This document shows, piece after piece, positions 35,709 through 44,458 of a DNA stretch of 64,000 bases. The translations under genes and the position numbers were made by a program. Source of the DNA: Paenibacillus sp. FSL H7-0331 (GTDB lineage Bacteria; Bacillota; Bacilli; Paenibacillales; NBRC-103111). Under the pieces are notes generated by a model. The model was not told the origin of the DNA and searched no databases. It saw nothing but the letters and a program-made list of their open reading frames with translations. Every line of letters starts with the position of its first letter. Position 1 is the first letter of the stretch. The stretch covers positions 124,001 to 188,000 of the forward strand of contig NZ_MRTH01000015.1 in the NCBI RefSeq assembly GCF_001956045.1, read 5' to 3'.

Positions 35709-37253
35709 TTATTTTGTTTGTGCCCATGCATCCAATTGCTTTTGCTTTTCTGCAATAATTTTGTCTTGACCGGCCGACTTCAATTTGGCAATAAACTGCG
35801 GAAGCTCTGTTTTCGGATCAATGGTTCCAGTTTCCAGGCCAGATTTGTATTGGTTAAATACGCTGGTAACCGCTGCTACTTCGGTTTTTACCGGAGTTGC
35901 ATCAAAGGTGAAACCAAGGGCCGGCGATTTGATAGCTGTTTTATTAAACTTATCGGTTTGCTGATAAATGTCTTCCGGATCGCCGGTAAACACATAAGAT
36001 TTGAATTGATCACCGAACAACCAGCCTTGATTGACGCCATAAGGTACACTGGTCGAATTGATTCCTTGAGGATAATCGATCACGTTGGCAGATTTTTTCA
36101 CGTAATCTCTTCCTTCAATCCCCCAGGCCATCAGGTTAATAATATCCTTGTCTGAGAACATCAGGTTCAGGAACATCATCGCTCTCGCTGGATCCTTGGA
36201 ATTGTTGGCGATCGACCACATGAATCGTGTAATCTGGTTGGTATTGGAAACAGCCTCGGAAACTTTGAGTTCAACCATCTCTTTACCCGTTACCCGGGAA
36301 GCTTGCATCGCATATCCTGGCTTGGATGTCGTTAAGAAGGAGAAGGCACGGTCCGCTTTGATCAGATCGGAACCATTGTCCTTGGATGTTGCGGCATCCT
36401 TGAGTACATATCCTTTTTCATACCATCTTCTGACGGTGTCCAGCATTCCTGCATATTTCGGTGATTCAAACATATTGACAACCTTCAGATTCTTGTTTTC
36501 ATAATCCAGAACGCCCATATAATCCCCGAGCACATCAAAATCCTTATTGGCAATAATATTGACTGGTGTCACCGAGCTAGTGTAAAGAACCAAAGGTGTA
36601 ATACTCGGCTCCTTGTCCTTGATCGTTTGAAACACACTATCCAGGTCGTTATAGGAAGTCAGCTTGCTTAAATCTATCTTGTATTTATCAACAAGATCCT
36701 TTCTCATCGTAAGCGATCGGTCTGCCGCCAAATCTCTGTTGCTCGTAATTCCGTATAATTTCCCGTTAACCTTGGCAGCATTGAGGAATGCAGGATCCAA
36801 CGTTTTCGTAATATCCTGACCATATTTGGTAAGCAAATCATCCATGGCAACAAGACGTCCCTGCGTCACATGTGTGCTGTAGGTTCCTCCCACCCCACTG
36901 ACCAATAAATCAAGCTTTTCATTGGACGCGACCATCAGGTTGGTCTGCTGTGCATAGGAGCCATAGCTGATCGGAACAAATTTAACCGTGGCATTGATTT
37001 TCTTTTTTGTGATTTCGTTCACGGCTTTTTCCACTTCAGGAATGCCTTGTGTCTGCGAGTTCGTTGTGAAGAAAGCCATCGTGATTTCATACGGAGCCAA
37101 ATTAGCTGCGGAACCGGCTTCTTGTTGGTTACTGCCTACCGGCGCTCCCGTATCTCCTGCCTGCTTAGCGCCGGAAGAACATCCTGCCAATAACGATGTG
37201 AATACGAGAACAGCTGCAGTAAATAATTGCAATGACCTTGCTCTTTTTTTCAT
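35709..37253 (-). CDS. Sugar ABC transporter substrate-binding lipoprotein (LipO/YtcQ-like)
   Basis: 514 residues. Lipoprotein signal: MKKRARSLQLFTAAVLVFTS with lipobox L-L-A-G-C near residue 25, followed by a flexible Ser/Gly/Gln linker. The mature part begins YEITMAFFTTNSQTQGIPEV and VNEITKKKINATVKFVPISY, the style of YtcQ/LipO proteins that work with LplB/LplC permeases. AGGAGGG before ATG. It captures an oligosaccharide outside the cell. No ATPase gene lies in the operon, so a shared ATPase elsewhere is inferred. Confidence 0.92.
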   Translation of the reverse strand: MKKRARSLQLFTAAVLVFTSLLAGCSSGAKQAGDTGAPVGSNQQEAGSAANLAPYEITMAFFTTNSQTQGIPEVEKAVNEITKKKINATVKFVPISYGSYAQQTNLMVASNEKLDLLVSGVGGTYSTHVTQGRLVAMDDLLTKYGQDITKTLDPAFLNAAKVNGKLYGITSNRDLAADRSLTMRKDLVDKYKIDLSKLTSYNDLDSVFQTIKDKEPSITPLVLYTSSVTPVNIIANKDFDVLGDYMGVLDYENKNLKVVNMFESPKYAGMLDTVRRWYEKGYVLKDAATSKDNGSDLIKADRAFSFLTTSKPGYAMQASRVTGKEMVELKVSEAVSNTNQITRFMWSIANNSKDPARAMMFLNLMFSDKDIINLMAWGIEGRDYVKKSANVIDYPQGINSTSVPYGVNQGWLFGDQFKSYVFTGDPEDIYQQTDKFNKTAIKSPALGFTFDATPVKTEVAAVTSVFNQYKSGLETGTIDPKTELPQFIAKLKSAGQDKIIAEKQKQLDAWAQTK

Positions 37254-37299
37254 ACTAACCCTCCTGTTTTTTTATATGATATGGCAATGGCGGCGTAGC

Positions 37300-38187
37300 C
37301 TAACCCTTCACCGCACCTACCGTAAGCCCCTTGACAAAAAATTTCTGGAAAAACGGATACGTAATCAATATCGGAATAACCCCAATGACTGCCATCGCCA
37401 TACGTACGCCTTCTTTGGGGAGAGCAGAGAGCATTTGTCCTTGATTGCCACCCAGATCGGCGGTGCTCAAAAATTGAATATCGAGCAATATTTTATTAAG
37501 CAAATACTGCAGACTGAACAGCTTGCTGTCTGTAATAAAGATCAGGCTGTTAAACCAGTCGTTCCAGTAATGAATAATTTGAAATAAACCAATGGTAGCC
37601 AAAATCGGGAGAGACAACGGCATGACGATTTGGTAAAAAATTCTGAATTCGCCCGCACCATCAATGTAAGCTGATTCGATGATCGCTACAGGAATGGAAT
37701 TCATGAAAAAGGTTCTAGCCAGCAGCACATAAAATCCATTGAGTAACAAGTAAGGGATGATTAAAGCAAAAATCGTATTTTTCAAATCAAACACCTGTGT
37801 ATACATGTAGTAGGTCGATACGAGCCCACCATTGAATAGCATTGTGAAAAATACGTAAAACGCTAGCACCTTGCGGTAAGGCAAATCTCTTCTCGATAAC
37901 GGATAAGCGAGCAAGGAGATAATGATCAGGCTGATAATCGTGCCAATGACCGTTACCGAAATGGAGATCCCATACGCACGCAGAATGGTGCTGGCATCGT
38001 GAAACAAATATTCGTATGCAGCAAAGCTGATTTTATTAGGAAAGAAAGAATAACCGGTTCGGATAATTTCATTCTCGTCCGTAATTGACGAGGTGACCAA
38101 CAGCAGGAACGGAAGCAGACTTAAAGCGGTTATGACAACAAACAGAAGATGAATAATGAATTGATACAAGTTTTCCTTTTGCTTCAT
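37300..38187 (-). CDS. Sugar ABC transporter permease (LplC/YtcP-like)
   Basis: 295 residues, six hydrophobic segments. SSITDENEIIRTGYSFFPNK after the first helix, the EAA loop AIIESAYIDGAGEFRIFYQI near 190, the IIHYWNDWFNSLIFI segment and the end PFFQKFFVKGLTVGAVKG are typical of the LplC branch. It pairs with the upstream permease 14 bases away. Confidence 0.92.
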   Translation of the reverse strand: MKQKENLYQFIIHLLFVVITALSLLPFLLLVTSSITDENEIIRTGYSFFPNKISFAAYEYLFHDASTILRAYGISISVTVIGTIISLIIISLLAYPLSRRDLPYRKVLAFYVFFTMLFNGGLVSTYYMYTQVFDLKNTIFALIIPYLLLNGFYVLLARTFFMNSIPVAIIESAYIDGAGEFRIFYQIVMPLSLPILATIGLFQIIHYWNDWFNSLIFITDSKLFSLQYLLNKILLDIQFLSTADLGGNQGQMLSALPKEGVRMAMAVIGVIPILITYPFFQKFFVKGLTVGAVKG

Positions 38188-38201
38188 CTGAATAGCTCCC
38201 T

Positions 38202-39164
38202 TTAAAATAACGCGTTATCGCTATTGATTTTTCTCACAATATAATTGGACAAGATCACTAATGCAAATCCGACTACGGATTGATATACGCCGGCTGCGGA
38301 AGACATCCCGATATCCCCAAGCGTCAGCAAGGCCCGATATACATAAGTATCAATGGTGTTGGTCACAGAGCTCAGAGCGCCTGCATCCAGCGGAACCTGA
38401 TAGAACAATCCAAAATCGGAGTAAAAAATGCGGCCGATTGCAAACAACGTCATGATCGTAATGACAGGTGTAATGAGTGGAAGTGTAATGCTTCGGATTT
38501 GCTGCCAGCGGGATGCCCCATCCACTGTCGCTGCTTCATAATATTCTTTATCGATGCCGACGATTGCCGCCAGAAAAATAACACATAAATGACCGGCACC
38601 TTTCCAGACACTTACTATTGTTAAAATATAGGGCCAATATTGGGTCTCGCCATACCAGCTGATTTCCTTGATGCCCAGCATCGGCAATATTTGCTTGTTC
38701 ATCATTCCGGAATCGCCGCTAAGTAGAGCAAATACGAGATAGCCGATGATGACGGTAGATATCAGATACGGCAAGAGTACAGCGCTTTGATAGAATCGTG
38801 ACAAGAAGCGATTTTTCAGCTCATTCAATAAAATAGCTAACGCCACTGCCGCGATCAGATTCATAATGATGAAAGATATATTGTATAATAACGTGTTTCT
38901 GGTAATGATATACGCATCTGTCGTTTTAAAAAGAAACTCGAAGTTTTTAAAGCCAATCCAATCGCTGTTTAATATCCCCTTCGTAAAATTAATATCCTTG
39001 AAGGCGATAACAATCCCCAGCATGGGCAAGTAGTTGTTGATGAATAAGTAAAGAAGACCTGGCACCATCATAATAAATAGTACACTATATCGCCTTAATT
39101 TCTTCCATGTCCTTGCATATGAAGGGTTCAAAGCATTTTGTTGGACAGTTTCTGCTTGTTCCAT
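38202..39164 (-). CDS. Sugar ABC transporter permease (LplB-like)
   Basis: 320 residues. The first helix YSVLFIMMVPGLLYLFINNY and the loop LPMLGIVIAFKDINFTKGIL mark the LplB/PtsA-type permeases. The EAA loop is EYYEAATVDGASRWQQIRSI near 210, and the C-terminus ALVILSNYIVRKINSDNALF fits. First gene of the seven-gene operon. Its upstream region holds a cre-like site and an inverted repeat. Confidence 0.92.
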   Translation of the reverse strand: MEQAETVQQNALNPSYARTWKKLRRYSVLFIMMVPGLLYLFINNYLPMLGIVIAFKDINFTKGILNSDWIGFKNFEFLFKTTDAYIITRNTLLYNISFIIMNLIAAVALAILLNELKNRFLSRFYQSAVLLPYLISTVIIGYLVFALLSGDSGMMNKQILPMLGIKEISWYGETQYWPYILTIVSVWKGAGHLCVIFLAAIVGIDKEYYEAATVDGASRWQQIRSITLPLITPVITIMTLFAIGRIFYSDFGLFYQVPLDAGALSSVTNTIDTYVYRALLTLGDIGMSSAAGVYQSVVGFALVILSNYIVRKINSDNALF

Positions 39165-39183
39165 ATCGTTTCCTCTCCCTTGT

Positions 39184-39197
39184 CTCTAGCGCTTTCT
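39184..39197 (-). promoter_or_regulatory. Candidate cre (catabolite control) site
   Basis: Minus strand AGAAAGCGCTAGAG, close to the cre pattern WTGNAARCGNWWWCA around the AAGCGCT core. It lies 20 bases before the first permease gene, where CcpA would repress the operon during growth on preferred sugars. It has mismatches at the ends. Confidence 0.45.
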
Positions 39198-39248
39198 TTA
39201 TATAGAGAATTATAAGATAATGAAACAGCTTTCCCTACCCCAATTCCG

Positions 39249-39262
39249 ACGTTAAATAACGT
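39249..39262. promoter_or_regulatory. Candidate operator, ACGTTA-AA-TAACGT
   Basis: Perfect 6-base inverted repeat with a 2-base spacer, about 90 bases upstream of the second sugar operon. The size suits a dimeric repressor or one AraC half-pair. Binding protein unknown. Confidence 0.35.
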
Positions 39263-39343
39263 TTTTACGACTTAATAAGACCAAACAACACCTTTCAATT
39301 AAATAGTAATTATTACTATAAGAGTCCAGTATACCCTATGATG

Positions 39344-39387
39344 ACGTTAAAACCCGCCGAATGAATCCATCCAGCGGGTTTTAACGT
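39344..39387 (-). terminator. Terminator after asd
   Basis: GACGTTAAAACCCGC (39344 region) pairs with GCGGGTTTTAACGTT (39374-39388) across a 16-base loop. On the minus strand the inner stem ends GCGGGTTTT, giving a short U-tract. It lies 8 bases after the asd stop. Confidence 0.7.
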
Positions 39388-39394
39388 TTATCTA

Positions 39395-40462
39395 CTATAA
39401 GATACCTTGCTCAAGCATCGATTCAGCAAGCAGTACGGCGCCTTTGCCCGCACCCATCTTGGTGTTATGTGAAACGAGCACGTATTTAACCCCGCCCAAT
39501 ACAGGATCTTCCTCTAGTCGTCCCAGGCTGGTAGTCATGCCATCCCCGATTTCCCTGTCCAGCCTTGGTTGTGGCCTGTAAGGGTCCTCATACACATGAA
39601 TCATATTGTTCGGAGCCGAATGCAATTTTCTGTTTTTATACGGATTGTAGCCTTGTATCGCTGCCCTGACTTCTGCGATATCCGCTTTCTTGTCCAATCC
39701 TACAAAAACGGCTTCCGTATGCCCATCAAGTACATTCACTCTTGTACACAAACAGTTAACATTTATTTTCGCTTGTTCTATGGAAGTTTTATTGAATTCA
39801 CCCAATATTTTCAATAATTCAATTCTTACTTTTCCTTCTTCATTCGGAATATAAGGAATAATATTATCCAGAATATCCAGCGTTCTTACTCCGGGACTTC
39901 TTCCCGCTCCACTCACGGCCTGCATCGAAACCATTAGCACATTATTAATGCCAAAATGCTGCTGCAAAGGTTTAAGTGTTATGGCAAGTCCTGTAACCGT
40001 ACAATTAGGCACAGGGAGTACAAAACCTTTCCACCCCCGCTGCATACGTTGTATCTGAACTAATTGTGCGTGATCATCATTAACTCCTGTGATCAAAAGC
40101 GGTGTATCTTCAAAATAACGAAATGCAGAAGCTGTTGAAAACGTAGGGGTGGTTTGAGCAAACCACGGCTCAAGCTCTTTTGCCAAATCTGACTCTACAG
40201 CTGTAAAGATCACATCCAGCTTTTCAGGTGAAAAGTCTTTTGAAGAAACGACAGGAATACCTTTCATATCTTCAGGTATGGGTAAGCTCTGTGTCCACCT
40301 TGAACTGCCATTGGCTTCAATCAGGGCTTTTTCATAATTGTCTGCATTGCGTGAGATAACCATCTGGACGACCTCAAAATTCGGATGTTCTGTAAGCGCC
40401 AGAACAAATTGCTGCCCTGCCATTCCTGTTGCTCCTACGATTGCGGCTTTTAATCGACTCAT
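39395..40462 (-). CDS. asd: Aspartate-semialdehyde dehydrogenase
   Basis: 355 residues from ATG 40462 (AAGGGA 9 bases upstream; ATG 40471 is too close). NADP loop AAIVGATGMAGQQFVLALTE near 5-24. Catalytic Cys in LPVPNCTVTGLAITLKPL near 150, and the substrate region SMQAVSGAGRSPGVRTLDI. It converts aspartyl-phosphate to aspartate semialdehyde, the branch point to lysine, diaminopimelate, methionine and threonine. The sequence is of the archaeal/fungal-like subgroup (PVPNCTVT motif) rather than the common bacterial one, so a second, housekeeping asd may exist elsewhere. It is transcribed alone behind a T-box leader. Confidence 0.92.
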   Translation of the reverse strand: MSRLKAAIVGATGMAGQQFVLALTEHPNFEVVQMVISRNADNYEKALIEANGSSRWTQSLPIPEDMKGIPVVSSKDFSPEKLDVIFTAVESDLAKELEPWFAQTTPTFSTASAFRYFEDTPLLITGVNDDHAQLVQIQRMQRGWKGFVLPVPNCTVTGLAITLKPLQQHFGINNVLMVSMQAVSGAGRSPGVRTLDILDNIIPYIPNEEGKVRIELLKILGEFNKTSIEQAKINVNCLCTRVNVLDGHTEAVFVGLDKKADIAEVRAAIQGYNPYKNRKLHSAPNNMIHVYEDPYRPQPRLDREIGDGMTTSLGRLEEDPVLGGVKYVLVSHNTKMGAGKGAVLLAESMLEQGIL

Positions 40463-40527
40463 AACCAGCATCCCTTCTGATTGGATAGTACATACAATTC
40501 AATTACAGATAGTTACGTGCAAACAAA

Positions 40528-40568
40528 AAAATCCCACCCCCAAGACTTATAGTCTTGGGGACGAGATT
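40528..40568 (-). terminator. Regulated terminator of the T-box leader
   Basis: On the minus strand CCCCAAGAC-TATAA-GTCTTGGGG followed by TGGGATTTTTTT. It competes with the antiterminator that contains the T-box sequence just upstream. Confidence 0.9.
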
Positions 40569-40820
40569 TGTTAAATTCGTCGTGGTACCACCCCAGATTT
40601 GCTGATACGTCGCCGTAGCAGCCTCTTCAAGTACGGCATTACATAGAATGCTTATACTCTAGCTCTATAACAGGAGCTCCTGTCACACCATCCCTTTTGT
40701 CCGGTTCCGATGTGCAGCTCAGAGGCTTTCTTCAATAAATCATTTTTTACTCCCTTTCAGCTACCGGAGCTCTCTGTGAAAAAATCAATTTATTTACTTT
40801 TCTCTTCATCGCATTTGAAT
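40528..40820 (-). promoter_or_regulatory. T-box riboswitch leader of asd
   Basis: Minus strand. The T-box proper GGGGTGGTACCACG is at 40581-40594. Upstream are stem I landmarks: AGTA (loop E), the distal AGAGAGCTCCGGTAGCTGAAAG region and the specifier side GAAGAAAGCCTCTGAG. In the register that matches the usual XXX-ACC-nnn-GAG spacing, the specifier is AAA (lysine) followed by GCC; the alternative register gives GAA. Lysine fits an enzyme of the lysine branch. Uncharged tRNA would stabilise the antiterminator and allow asd transcription. Confidence 0.9.
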
Positions 40821-40873
40821 ATTAGGCTTATGATAGCAAATACTGACCGAATTGTAAATCTAAAAGTATCCCA

Positions 40874-41395
40874 TCAAGATTTCTTAACGAACTGACCTTG
40901 GATAGTTTGCGGATTCACCAACAGGTTGTAGATCGGGCACACCCGTTCAACGGCTTCGCGCAGCGCCTGAATCGTTTCATCAGTTTCAGTTGAACCCAAA
41001 GTAACCGTATAAGCGATATTGTGCGGGTACACGGGAATCTCTTCATAACCAGGCTTGCCGGCAAGCGGATGCAATTCCCCCGTTACTTCAACCTCCAGTG
41101 TTTCCAGTGAAACACCGCGAATCGATGCCTGGATTAGTGTTATATGCGTCAGGCAGCTGCCCAGCACGCCAAGCTGCAGCTCCGGTGAGCTGGGTCCGAG
41201 ATTATATCCGGCAAAGTCGTCCGGGCTATCGCTAATAATTTGAAAATCCCGGATTCTGATTTCACGGACACCGCTTCTACCGGCCGCACGCACCTTGGCC
41301 CGGTGAACAATGACCTCGGTGTTGTGTTCCGCCTGTGCAGCTCTGGCCTCTACCGCCGCTTTTTTTTGAACCAAATACTCGTTAAGTGTTGTCAT
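40874..41395 (-). CDS. OsmC family protein
   Basis: 173 residues. The two cysteines of OsmC/Ohr proteins are present: LGVLGSCLTHITLIQASIRG near 80 and RVCPIYNLLVNPQ near 152, spaced as in the fold that reduces organic hydroperoxides. The N-terminal coil EYLVQKKAAVEARAAQAEHN is short. It is the last gene of the importer operon (28 bases after the second ATPase), so it may protect against peroxides or process a thiol compound released from the imported sulfur source. That link is inference from position. Confidence 0.88.
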   Translation of the reverse strand: MTTLNEYLVQKKAAVEARAAQAEHNTEVIVHRAKVRAAGRSGVREIRIRDFQIISDSPDDFAGYNLGPSSPELQLGVLGSCLTHITLIQASIRGVSLETLEVEVTGELHPLAGKPGYEEIPVYPHNIAYTVTLGSTETDETIQALREAVERVCPIYNLLVNPQTIQGQFVKKS

Positions 41396-41422
41396 ATCAG
41401 GTTTGCTCCTTTTTATATCATA

Positions 41423-42454
41423 TTATTTCGTTATTTCAGCCTGCAAATGACAGGCAGACCTGTGATTGGGTGCTACCTCACGCAGTATGGGCATTTCCTG
41501 CCTGCACACATCCATGACGAACGGACAACGCGTATGAAACACGCAGCCCGATGGAGGATGCAGCGGTGAAGGCAGATCACCTTTTAGTATAATCCGCTCC
41601 CTTTTGACTGTCGGATCAGCGATCGGCACCGCCGACAATAATGCCCTCGTATACGGATGCTGCGGATTGAGAAACAGACTATCGGTCTCGGCCTCTTCCA
41701 CGAGCTTGCCGAGATACATCACACCGATCCGATCCGATATGTGCCGGACCACGCTAATATCATGAGCAATGAACAGATAGGTGAGTCCGAGCTCCCCCTG
41801 GAGCTTCCTGAGCAGATTAATAATTTGCGACTGGATAATCACGTCAAGGGCAGATACGGGTTCATCGCATATGACGATCTTCGGATTCAGGATCAACACC
41901 CGAGCCAGTCCGATTCGCTGTCGCTGCCCGCCCGACAGCTCATGCGGATAACGGTAATAGTATTCAGGCTGCAGCCCGACCTTGTCCAAAATCTCAAATA
42001 TCCGCTGCTCACGCTCCTGGCGTGAACCAATACCATGAATCACGAGCGATTCCTCAAGAATACTGCCGATTCGTTTACGCGGGTTCAATGACGTATAAGG
42101 GTCCTGAAATACCATTTGCAGCTGCTGACGCAGCGGGCGCAAGGCGCGGTTGGACAAGCTCAGGATATCGGTTCCGCGGAATCGCACCTCGCCCGATGTA
42201 ACGTCGTTAAGACGAAGCAGCGACTTGCCAAGAGTACTTTTCCCGCAGCCCGACTCACCGACAAGACCGTAGGTTTCCCCCTCCCATAAGTGGAAGGAGA
42301 CATCATCCACCGCCTTGACCACATTTTTGTTCAATCCAAACGAAGCGCCAGCCTTATAATATTTCTTCAGGTGCCTGATTTCCAGCAGTGGCTGCTGGTC
42401 AAGAGGTGCCGTTCTAATGGGTTCCTGATGAGGATGAGGCTCAATCCCCGGCAT
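41423..42454 (-). CDS. Peptide-type ABC transporter ATPase (OppF-like), second importer
   Basis: 343 residues from ATG 42454, which has GGGAGG 9 bases upstream; its start overlaps the end of the first ATPase by 14 bases, and the long open frame to 42697 lies inside that gene. Walker [20 protein letters not shown]-loop MVFQDPYTSLNPRKRI, signature [15 protein letters not shown], Walker [15 protein letters not shown], switch FIAHDISVVRHISDRI (intact AHD, unlike the other importer). C-terminal GCVFHTRCPFVMDVCRQEMP. Works with the next four genes upstream. Confidence 0.94.
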   Translation of the reverse strand: MPGIEPHPHQEPIRTAPLDQQPLLEIRHLKKYYKAGASFGLNKNVVKAVDDVSFHLWEGETYGLVGESGCGKSTLGKSLLRLNDVTSGEVRFRGTDILSLSNRALRPLRQQLQMVFQDPYTSLNPRKRIGSILEESLVIHGIGSRQEREQRIFEILDKVGLQPEYYYRYPHELSGGQRQRIGLARVLILNPKIVICDEPVSALDVIIQSQIINLLRKLQGELGLTYLFIAHDISVVRHISDRIGVMYLGKLVEEAETDSLFLNPQHPYTRALLSAVPIADPTVKRERIILKGDLPSPLHPPSGCVFHTRCPFVMDVCRQEMPILREVAPNHRSACHLQAEITK

Positions 42455-43490
42455 AATGAGTAACCTCCCGAGCTGCGTCTTCAGCCGTAATGCTGTCCAG
42501 TAATTCTCCCGAAAACTGCCCGGCATACCAGCAGCGCGCGGCATGATTGTCGTCCGTACGCATATATGGCGGCTCCTCTTTGCGGCAGCGTTCGTCTGCA
42601 TACTGGCATCTGCCTGCGAAGCGGCACCCTGCAGGGATATGATGCAGCGATGGTACATTTCCTTCGACCACATGCAGCTCCTCCAAGCGGTCACCATTCA
42701 GACGCGGGATCGATTTTATCAAGCTGATAGTGTACGGATGCAGCGGCCTCGTGAACAGCTCCATCACACCGGCTTCCTCGACAATTTGTCCAAGATACAT
42801 CACGATGACACGACTGCACATTTCCGCGACGACACCAAGATCGTGGGTGATGAGCATGACGCTCATGCCGAACTCACGGTTTAGTTCGGTCAGCAAATCC
42901 AGAATTTGTGCCTGGATGGTCACGTCGAGTGCGGTAGTGGGTTCATCCGCTATAAGCAGCTGAGGTCTGCAGGCAAGCGCAATAGCTATCATGATTCGCT
43001 GCCTCATTCCACCTGAAAGCTGATGGGGATAGTCGTCAATTCGCTGCTCAGGAGCGGAAATACCAGTCAGCTTGAGCAGCTCAAGCGTTTTTTGCCGCGC
43101 CTCCCTACGGGAGATTTTTTGATGGAGCAGCAGCGTCTCGGCGATTTGGTCACCAATCGTAAACACCGGATTCAAGGAGCTGAGTGGGTCCTGGAAAATC
43201 ATTGAAATATCATTGCCCCGGATCGCCTGCATTCTTGCATTTGATGCCTGCAGCAAATTCTCCCCTTGATACAGCACCTCACCCTCGTAGCGTACCGTCC
43301 TTTTTTCATCAAATAACCGGAGAACCGACTGTGAGGTAACGCTTTTGCCGCAGCCGGATTCACCTACGATCCCGATGAATTCGCCTGAATCGATATGAAA
43401 GCTGATCCCGTCCACTGCGGTAACCTGTCCTTTTTCCGTATGAAAGTGGGTTTTCAATTCCTTGATTTCCAACAAATGCGCTTGTTTCAA
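42441..43490 (-). CDS. Peptide-type ABC transporter ATPase (OppD-like), second importer
   Basis: 349 residues if the TTG at 43490 is used, with AAAGGGGTG about 10 bases upstream. A GTG at 43502 directly abuts that ribosome site and is less likely. Walker [20 protein letters not shown]-loop [18 protein letters not shown], signature [16 protein letters not shown], Walker [15 protein letters not shown], switch [17 protein letters not shown]-terminal [20 protein letters not shown]. It energises import with the second ATPase. Confidence 0.93.
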   Translation of the reverse strand: MKQAHLLEIKELKTHFHTEKGQVTAVDGISFHIDSGEFIGIVGESGCGKSVTSQSVLRLFDEKRTVRYEGEVLYQGENLLQASNARMQAIRGNDISMIFQDPLSSLNPVFTIGDQIAETLLLHQKISRREARQKTLELLKLTGISAPEQRIDDYPHQLSGGMRQRIMIAIALACRPQLLIADEPTTALDVTIQAQILDLLTELNREFGMSVMLITHDLGVVAEMCSRVIVMYLGQIVEEAGVMELFTRPLHPYTISLIKSIPRLNGDRLEELHVVEGNVPSLHHIPAGCRFAGRCQYADERCRKEEPPYMRTDDNHAARCWYAGQFSGELLDSITAEDAAREVTHYAGD

Positions 43491-43526
43491 AGGAAGCCTC
43501 ACCCCTTTGTATAAATAGTTATGACT

Positions 43527-44441
43527 TTATTTCTTAGCTGTCGTGTGCGGGTCCAGAAAATCTCTCAAGCCGTCACCAAACAAGTTAAAAGCTAGCGCCA
43601 ATACGAGGATCGCTGCACCCGGGAAGGCCGTCATCCACCATGAGTTAAAAATATACATTTTGCCGTCAATCAGCATGTTGCCCAAACTCGGTGTAGGCAA
43701 AGGCACGCCTGCGCCAAGGAAGCTGAGCGCCGCCTCCACGATGATCGCTTCAACAAATATAAAAGAGGCCTGCACGATCAGATTCGAAATGGAGTTGAGC
43801 GCAATATGCCCCCACAGGATTCGCGTTGACGACGCGCCTAAGGCTTTCATCGCCTCGATGTAGGTTTGCTCCCGAATAATGAGAGCAGTCGAACGGATAA
43901 CTCGCGCTACATGCGGCGTAATAACAGCAATCAGACAGATGACCAGATTACGGATGCTCGGTCCAAGCATCGCCATAATCGCAAGCGCAAGCAGGATACC
44001 GGGAAACGCCATCAAGCCGTCGGAAATTCTCATGAACAGATGATCCAGCGTCCGGTAATAGCTCGCATACAAGCCAATGATCAAGCCTAGAATCGAAGAG
44101 CCAATGGAAACCGCGAATCCGACCTCCGCCGAAATTTTCACCCCATACACAACTCTGCTCCATACATCACGGCCAAAATTATCAGTCCCGAACAGGTGCT
44201 CAGCATTGGGCTTCTGAAATCGACTTGCCACATCAATCAAATAGGGATCATGTGTGGCGAACAATTCAGGAAATAAGGAGAGCACAATAATGATCAACAG
44301 GATCACACTGCCTGCAACGACTCCTGTGTTCGTAATAAATCTTCGGAAAATTCGCCTGCGCTGCTCTTTGCCAAGCTCCGGTGCTACCGACGGTGCCGTA
44401 TAGCTGCCGATTGCATGGCTTTTTGCGTTATCTGCTGCCAT
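43527..44441 (-). CDS. Peptide-type ABC transporter permease (DppC-like), second importer
   Basis: 304 residues from ATG 44441 (AAAGGAG 8 bases upstream). The first helix VVAGSVILLIIIVLSLFPEL is followed by HLFGTDNFGRDVWSRVVYGV, the coupling loop YIEAMKALGASSTRILWGHI, AALSFLGAGVPLPTPSLGNM and the end FGDGLRDFLDPHTTAKK. All match the family. It pairs with the upstream permease. Confidence 0.93.
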   Translation of the reverse strand: MAADNAKSHAIGSYTAPSVAPELGKEQRRRIFRRFITNTGVVAGSVILLIIIVLSLFPELFATHDPYLIDVASRFQKPNAEHLFGTDNFGRDVWSRVVYGVKISAEVGFAVSIGSSILGLIIGLYASYYRTLDHLFMRISDGLMAFPGILLALAIMAMLGPSIRNLVICLIAVITPHVARVIRSTALIIREQTYIEAMKALGASSTRILWGHIALNSISNLIVQASFIFVEAIIVEAALSFLGAGVPLPTPSLGNMLIDGKMYIFNSWWMTAFPGAAILVLALAFNLFGDGLRDFLDPHTTAKK

Positions 44442-44458
44442 AACCAAGCTCCTTTATG

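Noticed and set aside
41423..42697. Longer ATPase start at 42697
   Set aside because: The extra codons lie inside the upstream ATPase gene; ATG 42454 has GGGAGG and begins the real domain.
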